64,000 nucleotides of DNA from Lunularia cruciata (GCA_948567375.1 OX419762.1:49767034-49831033); one strand, 5' to 3'; shown: positions 1 through 11,449, numbered from the stretch's first letter. Made by a program: numbers and translations. The notes: a model not told the origin generated them from the sequence alone.

Positions 1-1032
1 GCCTTCTGAGTCTTCATCATCTGACTCAATCATCACCATTCCTCGCCTCAGGTTATTTTTCTGCATCCTCCGAGGTTTCTTGTTTTCTTCGGCTTCTGCT
101 TGCCGAGTTCTCTTCTTCGTCGGGGTACTTACAACGACCTCCATGTTTTTCCCTGTCTTCACGTAGTAATCGTCCGTGCTCCGGATTTGGAGAATGTATT
201 GCTGCTCCTCCGCATCGACTTCTCTTCTCAAGTTAGGATGGAAATGAGACACCATTCTATTGCGCTCCGCCAAATTGAGCAAATTCAACCCAAGGTAGAA
301 ATGTGCTGCAAATGGTACGATCTAGTGGGGAGGCGACTTGTCCCACAGATTCCACACCATCTGCCTCGTTCTCCCGTGAAAGCACCTTGCCCAATTGATT
401 GGTTCTCCTGCAAATAACTTGTGAAAGAACACCGCTTGATGTTTCATCACATAGGTAGTTCTCTCCGGCTTCAGGATGGCCATTAGTGCACTCACAATTC
501 CTCTCCTCATAGGGTCTTTGTAGCTCTCAACTTTGTACCCAATCTTTGTCCTCTTTGACGAGAAGGCATCTCTCACCTCCTGCGTTTCTTGGGCTATCTC
601 TCCTTTCCCCAAGAACGTGGCTCCCTGCTCCAAACCCGCCTCCTTCCCGAGTACAAGTCTCCAATCCGACTCTGTCCAGCAAGCCGGATTTCCTCTCTTC
701 CCTTCTTCCTCGGGACCATCAAGACATTTACTCTCGATGATTTCTATCATGAATCTTGGAAAACTTACGTTCCAGTTCCATGCCAGAAAAGTGATCCGAA
801 GTCGGCTCAAGACTTTGATCCTCGCCACTATATCTAATCTCCCAATTGCATGATTTCTCACTGCAAATTTGGAGTTCTTCTTCCCTCCTCCCATCTCTTC
901 TGCTTTCTTACTTACTCTCGATTTCTCTCTCGCGACTTCTCCCTTGTGCACTAACACGAGTCCAACTCTATTTCCCTTTCCCCGATCACCTGCAAGACGA
1001 CTCCTCAACGGCAAAGGAAAATTGCTTGACAT
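1..1032 (-). pseudogene. X-element protein, N-terminal half (copy A)
   Basis: The reading frame starts at the ATG at 1032 (MSSNFPLPLRS). An upstream in-frame GTG at 1086 is unlikely to be used in a plant. The frame runs to the window edge with one visible defect, a TAG at about 322-324 where other copies have Tyr (PPHYIVPF). After the stop the frame stays open and still matches the family (AAHFYLGLNLLN, EEQQYILQIRS). This makes A one of the least damaged copies. The segment is basic and probably globular, with conserved blocks such as GKKNSKFAVRNHAI, WTESDWRLVLGKEAG and EPINWARCFHGR. I recognise no catalytic motif. Its INWA-type block loosely recalls the ATHILA ORF1/plant-transposon-protein families, which is only an impression. 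Confidence 0.65.
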
Positions 1033-1444
1033 TTTGTTGTTGCAGTTTTGATTTTTATAGAGTTGCACTTCTTTGTCTTCTGTCACTTCGAGTTTCTACC
1101 AAGAAATCACACCTCCACCATGCACCTGTTACTGTCAATCAACCTTTGCGTGTATGAGCCGCCAGTTTTGAAACGGCCCCTTCTTGAATTTCTCGCCCCG
1201 ACGAAAGGTTGTTAGACTGTCTTTGCCTCGGGTTGAGCTCCCCCGATCCGAAGACAATTTACTCCGTATTGTATATTGACACGACATTTCCGAGCACTTC
1301 ACCTTATGACCCGAAGTCACTTTACTTCGGGTTTCATCCCGAAGACAATTTTCTTCGCCTTCTTCAGCCATACATGCGTAGTCCGACTTCTCTATACACT
1401 TCTTCTCCTTTATTTTGAAAAAAACAAAAAATGTGTGCACCACA
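1..1444 (-). mobile_element. X element copy A (5' part; continues off the window)
   Basis: This is a minus-strand copy of the six-member X repeat family. Its 5' terminus, read on the minus strand, is TGTGGTGCACACA followed by a T-rich run, ending at 1444. The same terminus recurs at 52239 (minus), 55598 (plus) and 61207 (plus). The base after it, 1445, is the middle of another X copy (B) in the opposite orientation, so A most simply inserted into B. The leader (about 1033-1444) matches the leader of copy E at 61207-61600 in order and content. The 3' part lies left of the window. Confidence 0.8.
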
Positions 1445-4400
1445 ATCACATTCTCGGCGTGGAACTAAAATGTGAGTTTTCTAGGATTCATGACCGAGAT
1501 AATCAAGAGTAGATGTCTTGATGGCCCCAAGGAAGAGAGAAAGAGAGGGAATCCGGCTCGCTGGATGGAGTCGGATTGGAGATTAGTACTCGGAAGAGAG
1601 GTAGGCATGGAGCAGGGTGCCATGTTCTTGGGGAAGGGAGAGGTAGCAGAAGAAACCCAAGAAGTGAGGGATGCATTCTCTTCAAAGCGTACAAAGAATG
1701 GGTTCAAAGTAGAGAGTTACAAGGATCCAGTCAAGAAAGGGATTGTGAGTGCTCTCATGGCAATCTTGAAGTTGGAGAGAACAACTTATGTGATGAAGCA
1801 CCAAACGGTGTTCTTCCATAAGATGTTTGCAGGAGAGCCAATTAACTGGGCGAGGTGCTTCCATGGGCAAACAAGATAGATGGTGTGGAACTTGCGGGAT
1901 AAATCACCTCCGCATTACATTGTGCCGTTTGCAGCACATTTCTACCTTGGGTTGAATCTGCTCAATGCTGCGGAGTGCAACAGAATGGTGTCACATTTTC
2001 ATCTCGACTTAAGAAAGGAGATCAACGTGGAAGAGCAGTAGTACATTCTTCAGATCAGAAGCAGCGATGAGTACTACGCACAGACAGGGAAGAGTGTGCA
2101 GGTGGACGTGAGTACTCCAAAATCAAAGAAGAGGAGTCAACAAGGAGAAGGCAAAGACGTCGAGAGAATGAGACCTCGGAAGACCAGGAGGGTAAACCCA
2201 AGGAAAGGTATGGTAGTAATTGTGTCGTCGAAAGAAGACTCGGAAGGCAAAGCCGAGTGCAAGTCCAGAGACTCAGAATGCAAGGAAGAACCCAAGCTCA
2301 CACTACAGAGTGGAGACACAAGTAGTGATAGCGATCAAGGCAGGGAGATGACGTCGGTTCCTACAGCAGAAGAAGAATTCAAGATGGAGCTCAAGGAGGA
2401 GGGTAACGTGAAGTTAGAAGACGAAGTGTCAGAGTAGGAGGAGAGGAAGGTTACCATTCAAAGAGGAGTTCAGTCCAGGCGAAAGGTGAAGTGTGAAGCG
2501 GGTCCAAGCAAGGTAAAGGAAGAGGAGAATGCCAGTTTGGGGAGTGAAGCGTCCATTCCGATGTGACGATTGCAGCAAAGAAGGCAAGTATAGAGAGAAG
2601 AAGAGGTCAAGAAGGAGATCACTCCGCAAGTTGAGGTAGTCGTGAGCAACGGAGTGGAGTACCTACGTGAAGTTGTGTGTCCTTTGTTGGTGAAAATGGA
2701 ACACAAGAAGAAAGAGATCCAGTCAAAGTGTCTAGAGGTGAAGATTGTGTTGTAGGTGTTAGCCCGATTGGAAGAAGAGAACTCGGAATTGAAGAGGAGT
2801 ATAATCCAAGGAGAGGAGGAACGGGAGGTACTACAAGTAGAGGCAATAGTACAGAGTCAAATGATAGAGAACTTGAGGAGAGAAGCAAGGAATTGAGAAG
2901 AACTTGTGAAGCAGAGTGACATAGCAAGGGAGAGACAAGTAGCTGAGAATGAGATCTTGAAGCAATAGTTTGTTGATTCGAGATAAGAGATTATCCATGC
3001 TATGGCAAGAATAGCCGAGAAGGAACAAGAGCTCAATAGGGTGATGGGGAGTGTAGAAGAGAAGAAGCAACTGTGGCAAGGAGAGTTGATAGTGAGATAT
3101 AGAGAAAAAGAGAGGTTGCGAGAATTACTTTGTAATCAAGAGGAGAAGATTGTACAGAAGGAGAAGGAGAAGGAAGTTGTGAAAGCCAAGTTTGAGGCAG
3201 AATCGGCAATGTACCAAGAGGATTGGCTTGCAGATCGGGAACGAGAGAGGAAGATGAGACTAGAGCCATTGAAGGAGATTGTAATTAGGATGAATGTAAT
3301 GTTGAGTATAGAGGCTAGTGTGCGTATCAAGGAGACGAGGCTGCACAAGTTGAAGTTGTTGGTGCAAGAGACGAGGAGGAGACATGCAAAGGACATTGAT
3401 TTGAATGCGTTGTTGATTAGTCTCGGAACTCATGTAGATAGGAAGATATTGGAGATAGAAGACAATATCACAATTCAATTAGACTTAGTAAAATTGGAGA
3501 TAGATAAACTTTGGAAAGATGTTCGAGCAAAACCCGAAGTAGATGAAGTAGGAGTACAAATGTCTTCGGAGTTACTATTGGAGACATTAGAGAAGAGTGG
3601 GTCGGGAGATAAGGAGTTAGATAGATTACCCACTAGTGAAATTTCAGATCAGGAAAGAGAACTATTGGATTTGGTAGAAGATGTAGGAGTCATGAAACCC
3701 AAGGATAGAGTAGTAGGAAGTGGAGTTACTTTGGGATCGGGTTTGAAAGTTGAAGAAGAAGTAGATATTGGATCGGATTAGTAACAAATTTGAGATGTGA
3801 ATAGGCAGATATGAAGAGGTGCATTGTCATTTCGGATCTATAGGTTTGTAGCGTTGTTAGGAAGAGGTACATTAGGAAGATAACTGTTGATTGCTTCACT
3901 ATTTAACAGTAGCCTTCACAGTCTTATGTTGTTCAATGCTCATATTCTGAGAATAGATAAAGCAAAGTGTTGTGAAGCAATGCTCGTCGCTTGAGCTTGA
4001 TTCCGAGTATCAACTCTGTGTCTATAATTGTGAGTGTGTGGAGAATTTTGAAATGCAAATTAGTGTGCTTGTTGGATGTTGGATTCCACAGCCTTGATCT
4101 TTGTTTTGTGTGTTTGATCCTGAGTGAAGTGCAATTGAAGGAATGCCTTGACAGATATGAGAGGGATTGTAGTGTTGGTAGTATTCTACATTTGTGAGTG
4201 CAATGCAAAGTTGATGTGAAGTAATCTTGATCAAGGAAGTTGTGCCTTTAGTGGAAGGGTGGAACACAATTCTGAGGCAAAGTTGTTTTGTAGTTTTTGA
4301 GAGAGCTTGAATCATCACAATCAAGATTGTTTGGAAAGATTTGATGGAGGTGTGATTAAGAAGTGCTAATTTGTGACAAGACTACAAGTCAGTGCTTGTT

Positions 4401-4564
4401 ACTCTCTTCTGGGTGTGGTTTCTACCTGAGAGATTAAAGATGCAACCAAGAAGAACTGAGATTGTTACTTTGCTTTGTATTTGACCAATTCTGACTAGTA
4501 TCTCTACGGGAACAAACTTTACTTACCCGATTACTGCAAAAGTGATATTTGCCACGTTGTCACA
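1445..4564 (+). mobile_element. X element copy B (5' truncated by copy A)
   Basis: This is a plus-strand X copy. It begins abruptly inside the coding region at 1445 (ATCACATTCT, a piece found inside copies D and E) because copy A sits there. It ends with the family 3' terminus, GATATTTGCCACGTTGTCACA, at 4564. Base 4565 onward is gypsy-G pol sequence, so B inserted into G1. The last 780 bp (3782-4564) form the conserved non-coding 3' region, with a TATA-like tATTTAAc at 3900 and a U5-like tail (TCTCTACGGGAACAAAC). Confidence 0.8.
1472..3781 (+). pseudogene. X-element protein (copy B), several stops
   Basis: About 765 codons can be followed in one frame. The segments are a globular N-terminal block (about 1490-2060), an acidic linker rich in Asp, Ser and Glu (2200-2440), a basic patch, and a long coiled coil (about 2640-3560) with heptad-like Glu/Lys/Leu runs. 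The coiled-coil open stretch 3002-3781 is 259 codons. In-frame stops at about 1877, 2039, 2435, 2563, 2591, 2753, 2912 and elsewhere kill the gene. The EEQ-stop-YILQ defect (CAG to TAG) is shared with copy E, while D, F and A keep Gln there. The last residues are acidic (VDIGSD). Confidence 0.7.
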
Positions 4565-4566
4565 AA

Positions 4567-6489
4567 GTTACACCAATTCTTGGTATGGTTGGGTACTATA
4601 GGAGGTTCATCTTCTCATTTTCCAACAAGGTTTATGCATTGACCATCTACATGAAGAAGGGTGTAGAATACATGGTGATTTTGGAGGACAAGGAGGCTCT
4701 CAAAGCTTTTGAAGAGCTCAAGCAATCCCTTGTTGTAGTTCCAATTCTTGCTAAACCTGATTGGAGTAAGCCTTTCATCTTCTACACTGATGCTTCCAAT
4801 GTAGCTATAGGATGTATTGTTAGTCAGTTAGACCAAGATGGGCATGATCATCCAATAGCTTATGCTAGTAGGTAGATGCTTTTAATAGAAAGGAACTACT
4901 CTATTAGGGAGAAAGAAGGATTGGCAGTGATATTTGGTCTCAAGAAGTTTAGATAGTACTTGATTGGAAGGAAAGCCACCATTATCACGGATCATAAGGA
5001 TTTGAAGTACATCTTCAACAAGCCTAATGTGGAAGGGATGCTTGCAAGGTGAATGATACTCTTGTCAAAGAATGACTACACCATTGAGGATAGGCCAAGA
5101 AAAAAACATGCAAATGTTGATTTCTTATCTAGGGCCTATGATCATGATGGAGATGAACTAGTAGATGATTCCTTCCCAAATGAGGAGCTCATGACATCTC
5201 AATCACTCAAGAGGTTCCAATGGAGTAGAAAGATCTTGTGGACTTTGTTACAAGGTAACTATCTAAAAGGGATGCATGCTAGGGAGAGGAAACCTTGCAG
5301 CAAGATCTAGATCTTACACAGTAGTGGAGGTTACTCTTTTTCACCAAGGAGCATATGGTCTACTTTAAAGAGAAGCGGGTAAAGAAGAGCCTATCTTACT
5401 CATAAAGGAATTTCATGAAGGTTTAGGGTGTGGAGGACACTTTTGCAAGAAAGGTGATTGATTTCAAGATTCTAAATGCAGGTTACCATTGGAGAGGGAA
5501 TTTCAAGGATTATCTTGAGTATTGCAAACCTTGTCATGTTTGTCAAGCTTTTGCTAGAAATTCTACCTCCACTTCACCTCTTAGATAAATTCCATTGCTA
5601 TGACCTTTTGAGAAGTGGGGAATCGATTTTGCAGATCCTCTCAATAGAACCACAAGGAACAATAGGTTGTAATTATTGTAATTATTGACTATCTTACCAA
5701 GTGGATTGAGGCTAGATCATTGAAGGACAAGAATGAAGATGAAGTTGGGAGATTTCTTTATGAACGCATCATCACTAGGTTTAGGTGCTCTTTGGAGTTA
5801 GTTTTTGATAGAGGATGAGAGTTTACAAGAAGCATTACTACAGCCATGCTATGATGTTTCTTTATTATACATACAGTAACAACATCCTATAAGCAAAACT
5901 CCAATGGCTTGGCAGAGAGAACCAATCAGATCTTGTGCATGATGTTGGCCAAAGATGCAAAAATGGAGAGGGCTAAACATCATTGGAGCAAGAGGATTCA
6001 TGCAATTTTGTGGAAGTATAGGACAGCCATGAAGACTTCCATCGGATATTCTCCATTTTAATTGGTATATGGTATTGAGTCTACCTTACCTATTCACTTT
6101 GATCTTCCTACCTTCCAAAGCATTCATAAGAGATTGAAGAAAGCACAAGGAGGTGATGCAAAGAAGTAAAGGAAGGATCAACTCATGGAATTGGAAGAGG
6201 TAAGAGCAATTGCTATGGTTTGAGTGCAGCAAGCCCAAAGGAAACAAAAGGAGAGCTATGACAAGAGGTAAGGAAAGAAGAAGGTGGAGCCTTTCAAAGA
6301 AGGTGATTGGGTAATGTTGTTTGATTCCATTAGATTCAAGAGAGTGCAAAAGAAGTTTTTGCCTAAGTACTTTGGACCTTTCAAAGTGGAGAAGGTGTGG
6401 GGCAATTACACCTATGATCTCAAGGAGTTCGGAAGAAGACACTTTGATAGGATTAACCATGATAAGTTGAAGATGTATCATAGAAGGTA
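4567..6489 (+). pseudogene. gypsy pol pseudogene (RNase H-integrase), copy G1
   Basis: RNase H is recognisable (FYTDASNVAIGC at about 4780, where the intact element has LYTDASNVAIGC), as are the integrase zinc-binding region (KEFHEGLGCGGHF), the integrase core (DYLTKWIEARS, LVFDRG, NGLAERTNQ) and the C-terminal GPF-type module ending INHDKLKMYHRR at 6488. More than a dozen stops and several frameshifts interrupt it. Catalytic Asp in LVFDRG and Glu in LAERTN survive, but the stop codons make it non-functional. Confidence 0.85.
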
Positions 6490-6542
6490 GAGAGACCTTT
6501 GAGGACTTTGAGGACAAAGTGAAAACTTAGTCCGGGGGTAAA

Positions 6543-7229
6543 TGTAATACCCATTTGCGCATGTGTGTGGTATTGTGATATTTAGCTTGGTATTACAAGT
6601 ACTTGAGCAATATTATTTATATAGAGATAAAGGATGGTTCTACATTAGTCATGATCAGCTAAAGTTAGTCATAGCTAAGATAGAAGGGACCTTACTTTAG
6701 AGGAAGTGGAAAAGATGAGCATCACTATTTTGGATTCTAGTGTGTTGACTTGGTATTATTCTAAGTGTTTGGCTTTGAGGAAAGAGTTGAGAAACTCTTG
6801 GGCGCGCCAGCCTTATTTTTTTAGATTCTTCTGTAGTCCAAGAATAGCCCATGTAAAGGAATCTTTGACTTAGTGGTTGGGTCAAGATAAGATCACATGC
6901 TTAGTGGAATATGTCCATGTGGATAGATATTCCTTTATAATTTTTTACTTGAATTTTAGCCTAGTGACTTGAGTTACTATGGTAAATAGTAACTTTAGTG
7001 TGTAATTATTTCACAAATATATAAACAAGGAGTGAGGAGGTACTCCTGATCCTTTCATTTGCAACTATCTTTCTCTCATTGAGTTCTATAGTGAGCAATG
7101 GCTTGAGTTTTGGAGTGTTAGCCTTGGAGAAGTATGATGGAGTTAGAGTTCTTTACCTTCTTAGTCCATGGTGTGTTACCATAATAACCATCAAAGGTTC
7201 ATCTTGAGTGAGAGACAGGCTGGCTCACA
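6543..7229 (+). repeat. 3' LTR of gypsy copy G1
   Basis: A 687-bp LTR starting TGTAATACCC and ending GGCTGGCTCACA. It aligns along its whole length with the 679-bp LTRs of G0 at 33993 and 41116, with scattered substitutions and small indels. A PPT-like GTCCGGGGGTAAA lies immediately upstream. A TATA-like TATATAAAC is kept at about 7018. Its greater divergence makes it older than G0. Confidence 0.9.
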
Positions 7230-9323
7230 GACCTAGCTTACACAAGAGTGGTGTTGGGAAGATGAGCAAGAGAGAGCTTTTGTAAAGGTCAAGGAGAGGC
7301 TGACATCTGCTCTTATTCTAAAGATACCAATGAAAGGACAACCATTCGAGGTTCATATTGATTGGAGTATGTTAAGGCTTGGAGCAATGCTCATCCAATA
7401 GGATAATGAGTGGAAGGAGTTTGTGGTGGCCTATGTTAATCACTCCAACAATTCAATTGAGGCAAAGAATAGTTCATATAAAGGAGAGTGCTTGGCAACA
7501 ATATGGATAATAGCATATTTTTTGAAATTACTTATTTGGTAACCCCTTCACTCTCATCACTAATCATCAACCACTAAAGTGGTTGATGGAGTCTAACAAG
7601 CTTTTAAGGAAGCATGATAGGCTTTGACTTGACAAGAATATGATTTCACATTTATTTATAGACCTAAAGTGGTGAATTGTGATGCAAATGGGTTGAGTAG
7701 AAACCCATGTCCCAACTAGTAGGATCAAGGAATACATTGGCACTGTGAGACATATGAAGAGATGGTGCCAAGTTGGCATCCATCTACTTTTCTATGTGTA
7801 TTTTTTGAGGACTTGTTGATATCTCTCTCAACACATATAGGAGGAGTTGTTGAGATCACAAATCCAAAGGGTAGAGATATTCATACAGGTCAGCAAGACA
7901 TCCATGATGATGTCTTAGTGATGGATTATCTTTGCACTGGTGTTATGGATGACATAGTTGGGGAGAGAGACTATGTTCTTTAGCAAGCCAAGCAGTTTAG
8001 ATTGGAGGCTACACACCTTCTTTGTGTATGGGAGGATGGTAGAGTGCAAGTAGTACCACTTCCATCTCATATACCACAATTTGTATGTCATGCAATTTTG
8101 GAGTAAAGCATATATTTAGCTTACTTAGAGTCATTATTGCTAGTGCAATATGCAAACCAATGTACAACAATTTTTTGCCAAATATGTGGTTTGTGATCAA
8201 GTTAAAGTATCATTTAATGCTCCTATGCCACAATTACACCCATTACCTATCATTACACCCTATTGGGTCACTATTGGAGTTTGGACTTTGCTTGACCTTT
8301 ACTATTGGCTATGAGACATCATCGGTATGTTTGGGTTATAGTGGAGCACTTCTCCAAATAAATTGAGTTGGTGGCACTTTATGACAAGTCCAATGAAGGG
8401 ATAGCTTATTTATTCTTGGATTGGGTTCTTAAGGATTTTGGTGCACCAATTGAGGTTTCAACTAATCAAGGTGCAAAGTTCTTGGAGGAGTTTCATATCT
8501 TGTGTGACAAAGCCTTGATTAATCGTCATACTAACTTCCAACATCGCTCTGAGGTAGATGGCTTAGCAAAGAGAGTGGTTCAAATGGTGAAGAGAGGATT
8601 GCATAAGCATTGTTTGCAATGAGGCCACTTGGGAGATTGAGATCTCTAGTTACCTTGGCTGGCCATGGGCTATTGGTTTAGCAAGCAAGCCTTTTTAGCT
8701 TCCTTTCTCTCCATACTTTCTACTTTATGGAAAAGATCTAGATTTACCTATAGCCATTTTTCATGATGTTACTATAGTTTTGGACTAAGATGATCCAAAC
8801 ATATGGGTGAGTACATGTTTTCAATGGGTAGAGATCTTTAGAAGAGTGAAGCCAATGGCCTTTGCAAACTTAGCAATTGATCAGCATGAGGTTACCTTAT
8901 GTTATGCTACTATTTGAGGAGGAGATTATAGACTCTTGATCCATAGATTTTATCTAGATGACTTTGTATATCTACATTAGAATACACCAATGACACTTGA
9001 TGTTACTACAAATTACACCATCTTGAGAGTGTGAGAGGTTTTGCCTTTAGGAGTCCTCATGTTGGAAGGATGTGATGGGTTTTTTTTGGAAGGATCAATT
9101 GCTTAATTGTGCACCATGTTACCTCTCAAACATTAAGAGCACTATGGATCCAAGCTTGGCACTTGTACGTGCAAGTTTGTATTGTATGTTATGTGGCTCT
9201 TTCGTTGGAGTTGCTACTATGTTGGTGTGTGATAGTTGTTCAAGAGGATAGCATATGGCATGTTTGACTCCTCCCCTCATGATGGTACCTCAAGGAAAAT
9301 GGTTATGTTCTATATGTACTTGA
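7230..9323 (+). pseudogene. Ty3/gypsy family P pol pseudogene (RNase H, integrase, PHD finger), copy P1
   Basis: Pol resumes right after the G1 LTR. It includes RNase H (VHIDWSM at about 7350, ITNHQPLKWLMES at about 7560, VNCDANGLSR at about 7675), a linker, the integrase core (SLDFA at about 8280, EVSTNQGAKF at about 8455, DGLAKRVVQMVKRGL at about 8555), the post-integrase region (FYLDDFVYL at about 8950, ILRV and EVLPLGVLMLEG at about 9020), and a C-terminal PHD finger at 9183-9317 followed by a stop. Two catalytic positions are altered by G-to-A changes (TDQG-type to TNQG and LAER-type to LAKR), and several stops are present. The 5' end of this element lies to the left, beyond the nested insertions. 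Confidence 0.8.
9183..9323 (+). other. PHD-finger segment at the C terminus of P1 pol
   Basis: The frame reads CMLCG, then MLVCDSCSRG, a stop where Trp is expected, HMACLTPPLMMVPQG, and KWLCSIC, then TGA. The spacing is C-x2-C-x11-C-x2-C-x4-H-x2-C-x14-C-x2-C, the classic Cys4-His-Cys3 PHD pattern, including the PPL and WxC landmarks. PHD fingers bind histone H3 tails in known chromatin proteins. In a retroelement polyprotein this position is where chromoviruses carry a chromodomain, so a targeting role is a reasonable inference. The P2 copy (60794-60937) shows the same module with a different damaged residue. Confidence 0.75.
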
Positions 9324-9492
9324 CCTATAGCTAGTTCACCCTTTACGTGGTATAGATTGCAAACAAGTAACTAACAATTGGACTCAATAGCACCCAACCT
9401 TCTGATCTTTGCCCACCATAGGGTATATCACATACTTGGAGTAGATGGCTACCTAGAGTTAGGAGGACCTAACCGCTAACTAGGGAGGCAAT

Positions 9493-10129
9493 TGTGGCAC
9501 ATTAGAGTTCATATATGATTTATGTGTGAGTTGAGCTTCTATAATTTATGATGTTGACAATGATGTATGTTATGTAATGATGTATAAACACATGATAGCT
9601 ATCATGACATGCATAGCACGAAAGCTAGTTTGCTTGGATGTTGGAGGTAGTGTTGGTAGTCATAGGTATTTTGGTAGTTACACATAGATTACTTATTGGC
9701 GGTCCAATTTCATGTTCGGGTAAATGATCATATGGTGAGATCCATCGTCACTTGCACCATCAAATGTGCTTTCAATGGCACCATTAGGATTGGAGACCTA
9801 GGTCAAGCAAGGGCTATAGCTTCAAAGTGTATCTCTAGAGAGCTCACTTCTTTGAGTTCTTGGCTGTGGTAGATAGAGGTCAGCAAGCATCATTTGGAGT
9901 CTCTTAGCTAGAGTGGGTATGGCTTGACTATAATTAGTGCTTGATTGTTGGCATATTGTTGAATAAACAATTAAACACAGATCGGATCAAACACTCAAAT
10001 CACAGTGTGATTTGAGTGGAAGAATGAATTGATTATTGTAACACTTTATAGTTCATGTATGACTTATGTGTGAGTTATAGCGTATGATGTTGACAACAAT
10101 GTATGTTGTGTAACAATGTATATATGTAA
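9493..10129 (+). repeat. 3' LTR (start) of P1, with an internal direct repeat
   Basis: A purine-rich tract (CTAGGGAGGCAA) directly precedes TGTGGCAC at 9493, the arrangement of a PPT and LTR start. The same junction occurs in P2 at 60605 on the minus strand. A ~95-bp stretch at the LTR start is repeated at 10037-10129, 544 bp further on. P2 has the same pair at a 555-bp spacing. Homology with P2 stops near 10129, so the LTR is truncated or interrupted there. A 27-bp palindrome lies at 9992-10018. Confidence 0.65.
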
Positions 10130-11449
10130 GACAACTTCTCCACTTCTACCACTAATAGTTCTAAGCTCTCCAATGCAAACGCAAACCTCTCCTTCACTTC
10201 TAATAATGACCTGCAAAGATTTATCAAGTTCTCTGAATTTCTTATTGATCATAACTCTTATGGTCAATGCTACTCACTCTAATGTATAATAATTGATAGG
10301 CTCCAATATATTCTCATGTGCTAATCAAAGCTCATATACTTCTCCACTGGTAGTGGTGGCCTCCAAGAACTCTATCATCATTTTCTATATTTTTGCACAC
10401 ACACTCTTCTTACGTTATTCACCTTCCTTTCTTCCTTCACCTCCTACCAAGGATTTAACCTTGAAGATCCTCCAAGGTTAAATCTAGCTAGAAATTAGTA
10501 CTCCTTGATAGGAACACTCAATTTATAGCCATAGGCTTCAATTTATCATGTGTTAGTCATTTTTTTGTGAGTTCTTATGCACTAGCTTAAAAATCAAAAA
10601 AAGGTTGAAGATCTAAATATTTGGACATTTAGAACTTTTGCTACAAACCTCCCATCAAAATCATTTTGGACCCAATCAAAATCTCTTGCAAAAGAGCTTC
10701 CAAAAAAAATAAAGAACACTCAGATTGGACTTGTGATGATGAGTATATGGTCCAGCAAACCTACTCCCCCTTTACCTTTAAAACCAAAATTGCAAATGCT
10801 TGTAACATTTGCTAAAGTCCTCCAAACTCTTCAACTTTGGTGGGAATGGAAAGCCTTGGACAAGGCACTTCCAATCAATGAGACAAATATCATTATATTT
10901 GGATATTAACTATAAAGATGTTGGCTCCAAAGTGCGTGATGCCAATTCTGTCTTCATATTTCAAATAAGTATCCTAAGGACACCTTCATAAGAACCTTTC
11001 TCTTCTTCCAAAGAAGTAATAAATAGTCTTTCAAAATTCATATCTTCAAAAGAATAGAGAATCATGGAATTTACTCTTCCGACAAACAAATTCCACATTT
11101 CTTTCAATACAAAACAAGATTAAAAAAATTACAAAATTTGAAATTTTTGGGTACTATAGCACAAAGCAGCTTTAAATATAAACTTGATATCTTTGATAAT
11201 GTTGTACATAGTAGTGGAGCTAATAACTTAGTTGCTTGGAACACAAATCAACTTGGTACAATTCATGAAGTGTGGAAGTAAAGAAACATATATATATTCA
11301 CCCCAAAGGAAAGGGAAACAATTTAGGCACACTGAAGAAGGTACCAAAGGGAAAAAAGCAAGCAAACAACAAGCACCAAAGAAACAAGAGAGAGGGAAGA
11401 ATACTCCCAAATAGTGTGTTATAGGTACTCTAATGGTATATTGCTAAGT
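10130..11449. other. No recognisable gene
   Basis: An AT-rich stretch with only short ORFs. The longest (10064-10267 minus, 67 codons) shows no family I recognise. It follows the point where P1 LTR homology ends, so it is probably other decayed repeat sequence. Confidence 0.5.

Larger units (their letters stand above)
4565..7229 (+). mobile_element. Ty3/gypsy family G, copy G1 (3' half: end of RT to 3' LTR)
   Basis: The sequence is co-linear with 39136-41794 of the intact element G0 and clearly homologous throughout, from the RT/RNase H junction (WLGTIGGSS region) to the LTR end at 7229. The 5' half is missing because X copy B inserted here and the rest lies off-window. Downstream, 7230 continues directly into P-family pol, showing that G1 had inserted into a P element. 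Many differences from G0 are transitions such as CAG to TAG and TGG to TGA, which fits decay of methylated DNA. Confidence 0.85.

Noticed and set aside
3260-3478. Numerous ORFs of 70-130 codons opposite the X coiled coil, rich in Ser, Leu and Phe
   Set aside because: They are antisense shadows of the Glu/Lys/Arg-rich coding frame (GAG/AAG codons read as CTC/CTT).
6086-6517. 143-codon minus ORF over G1 integrase, and its 127-codon counterpart at 40744-41127
   Set aside because: Antisense shadow of the conserved integrase C-terminal coding sequence.
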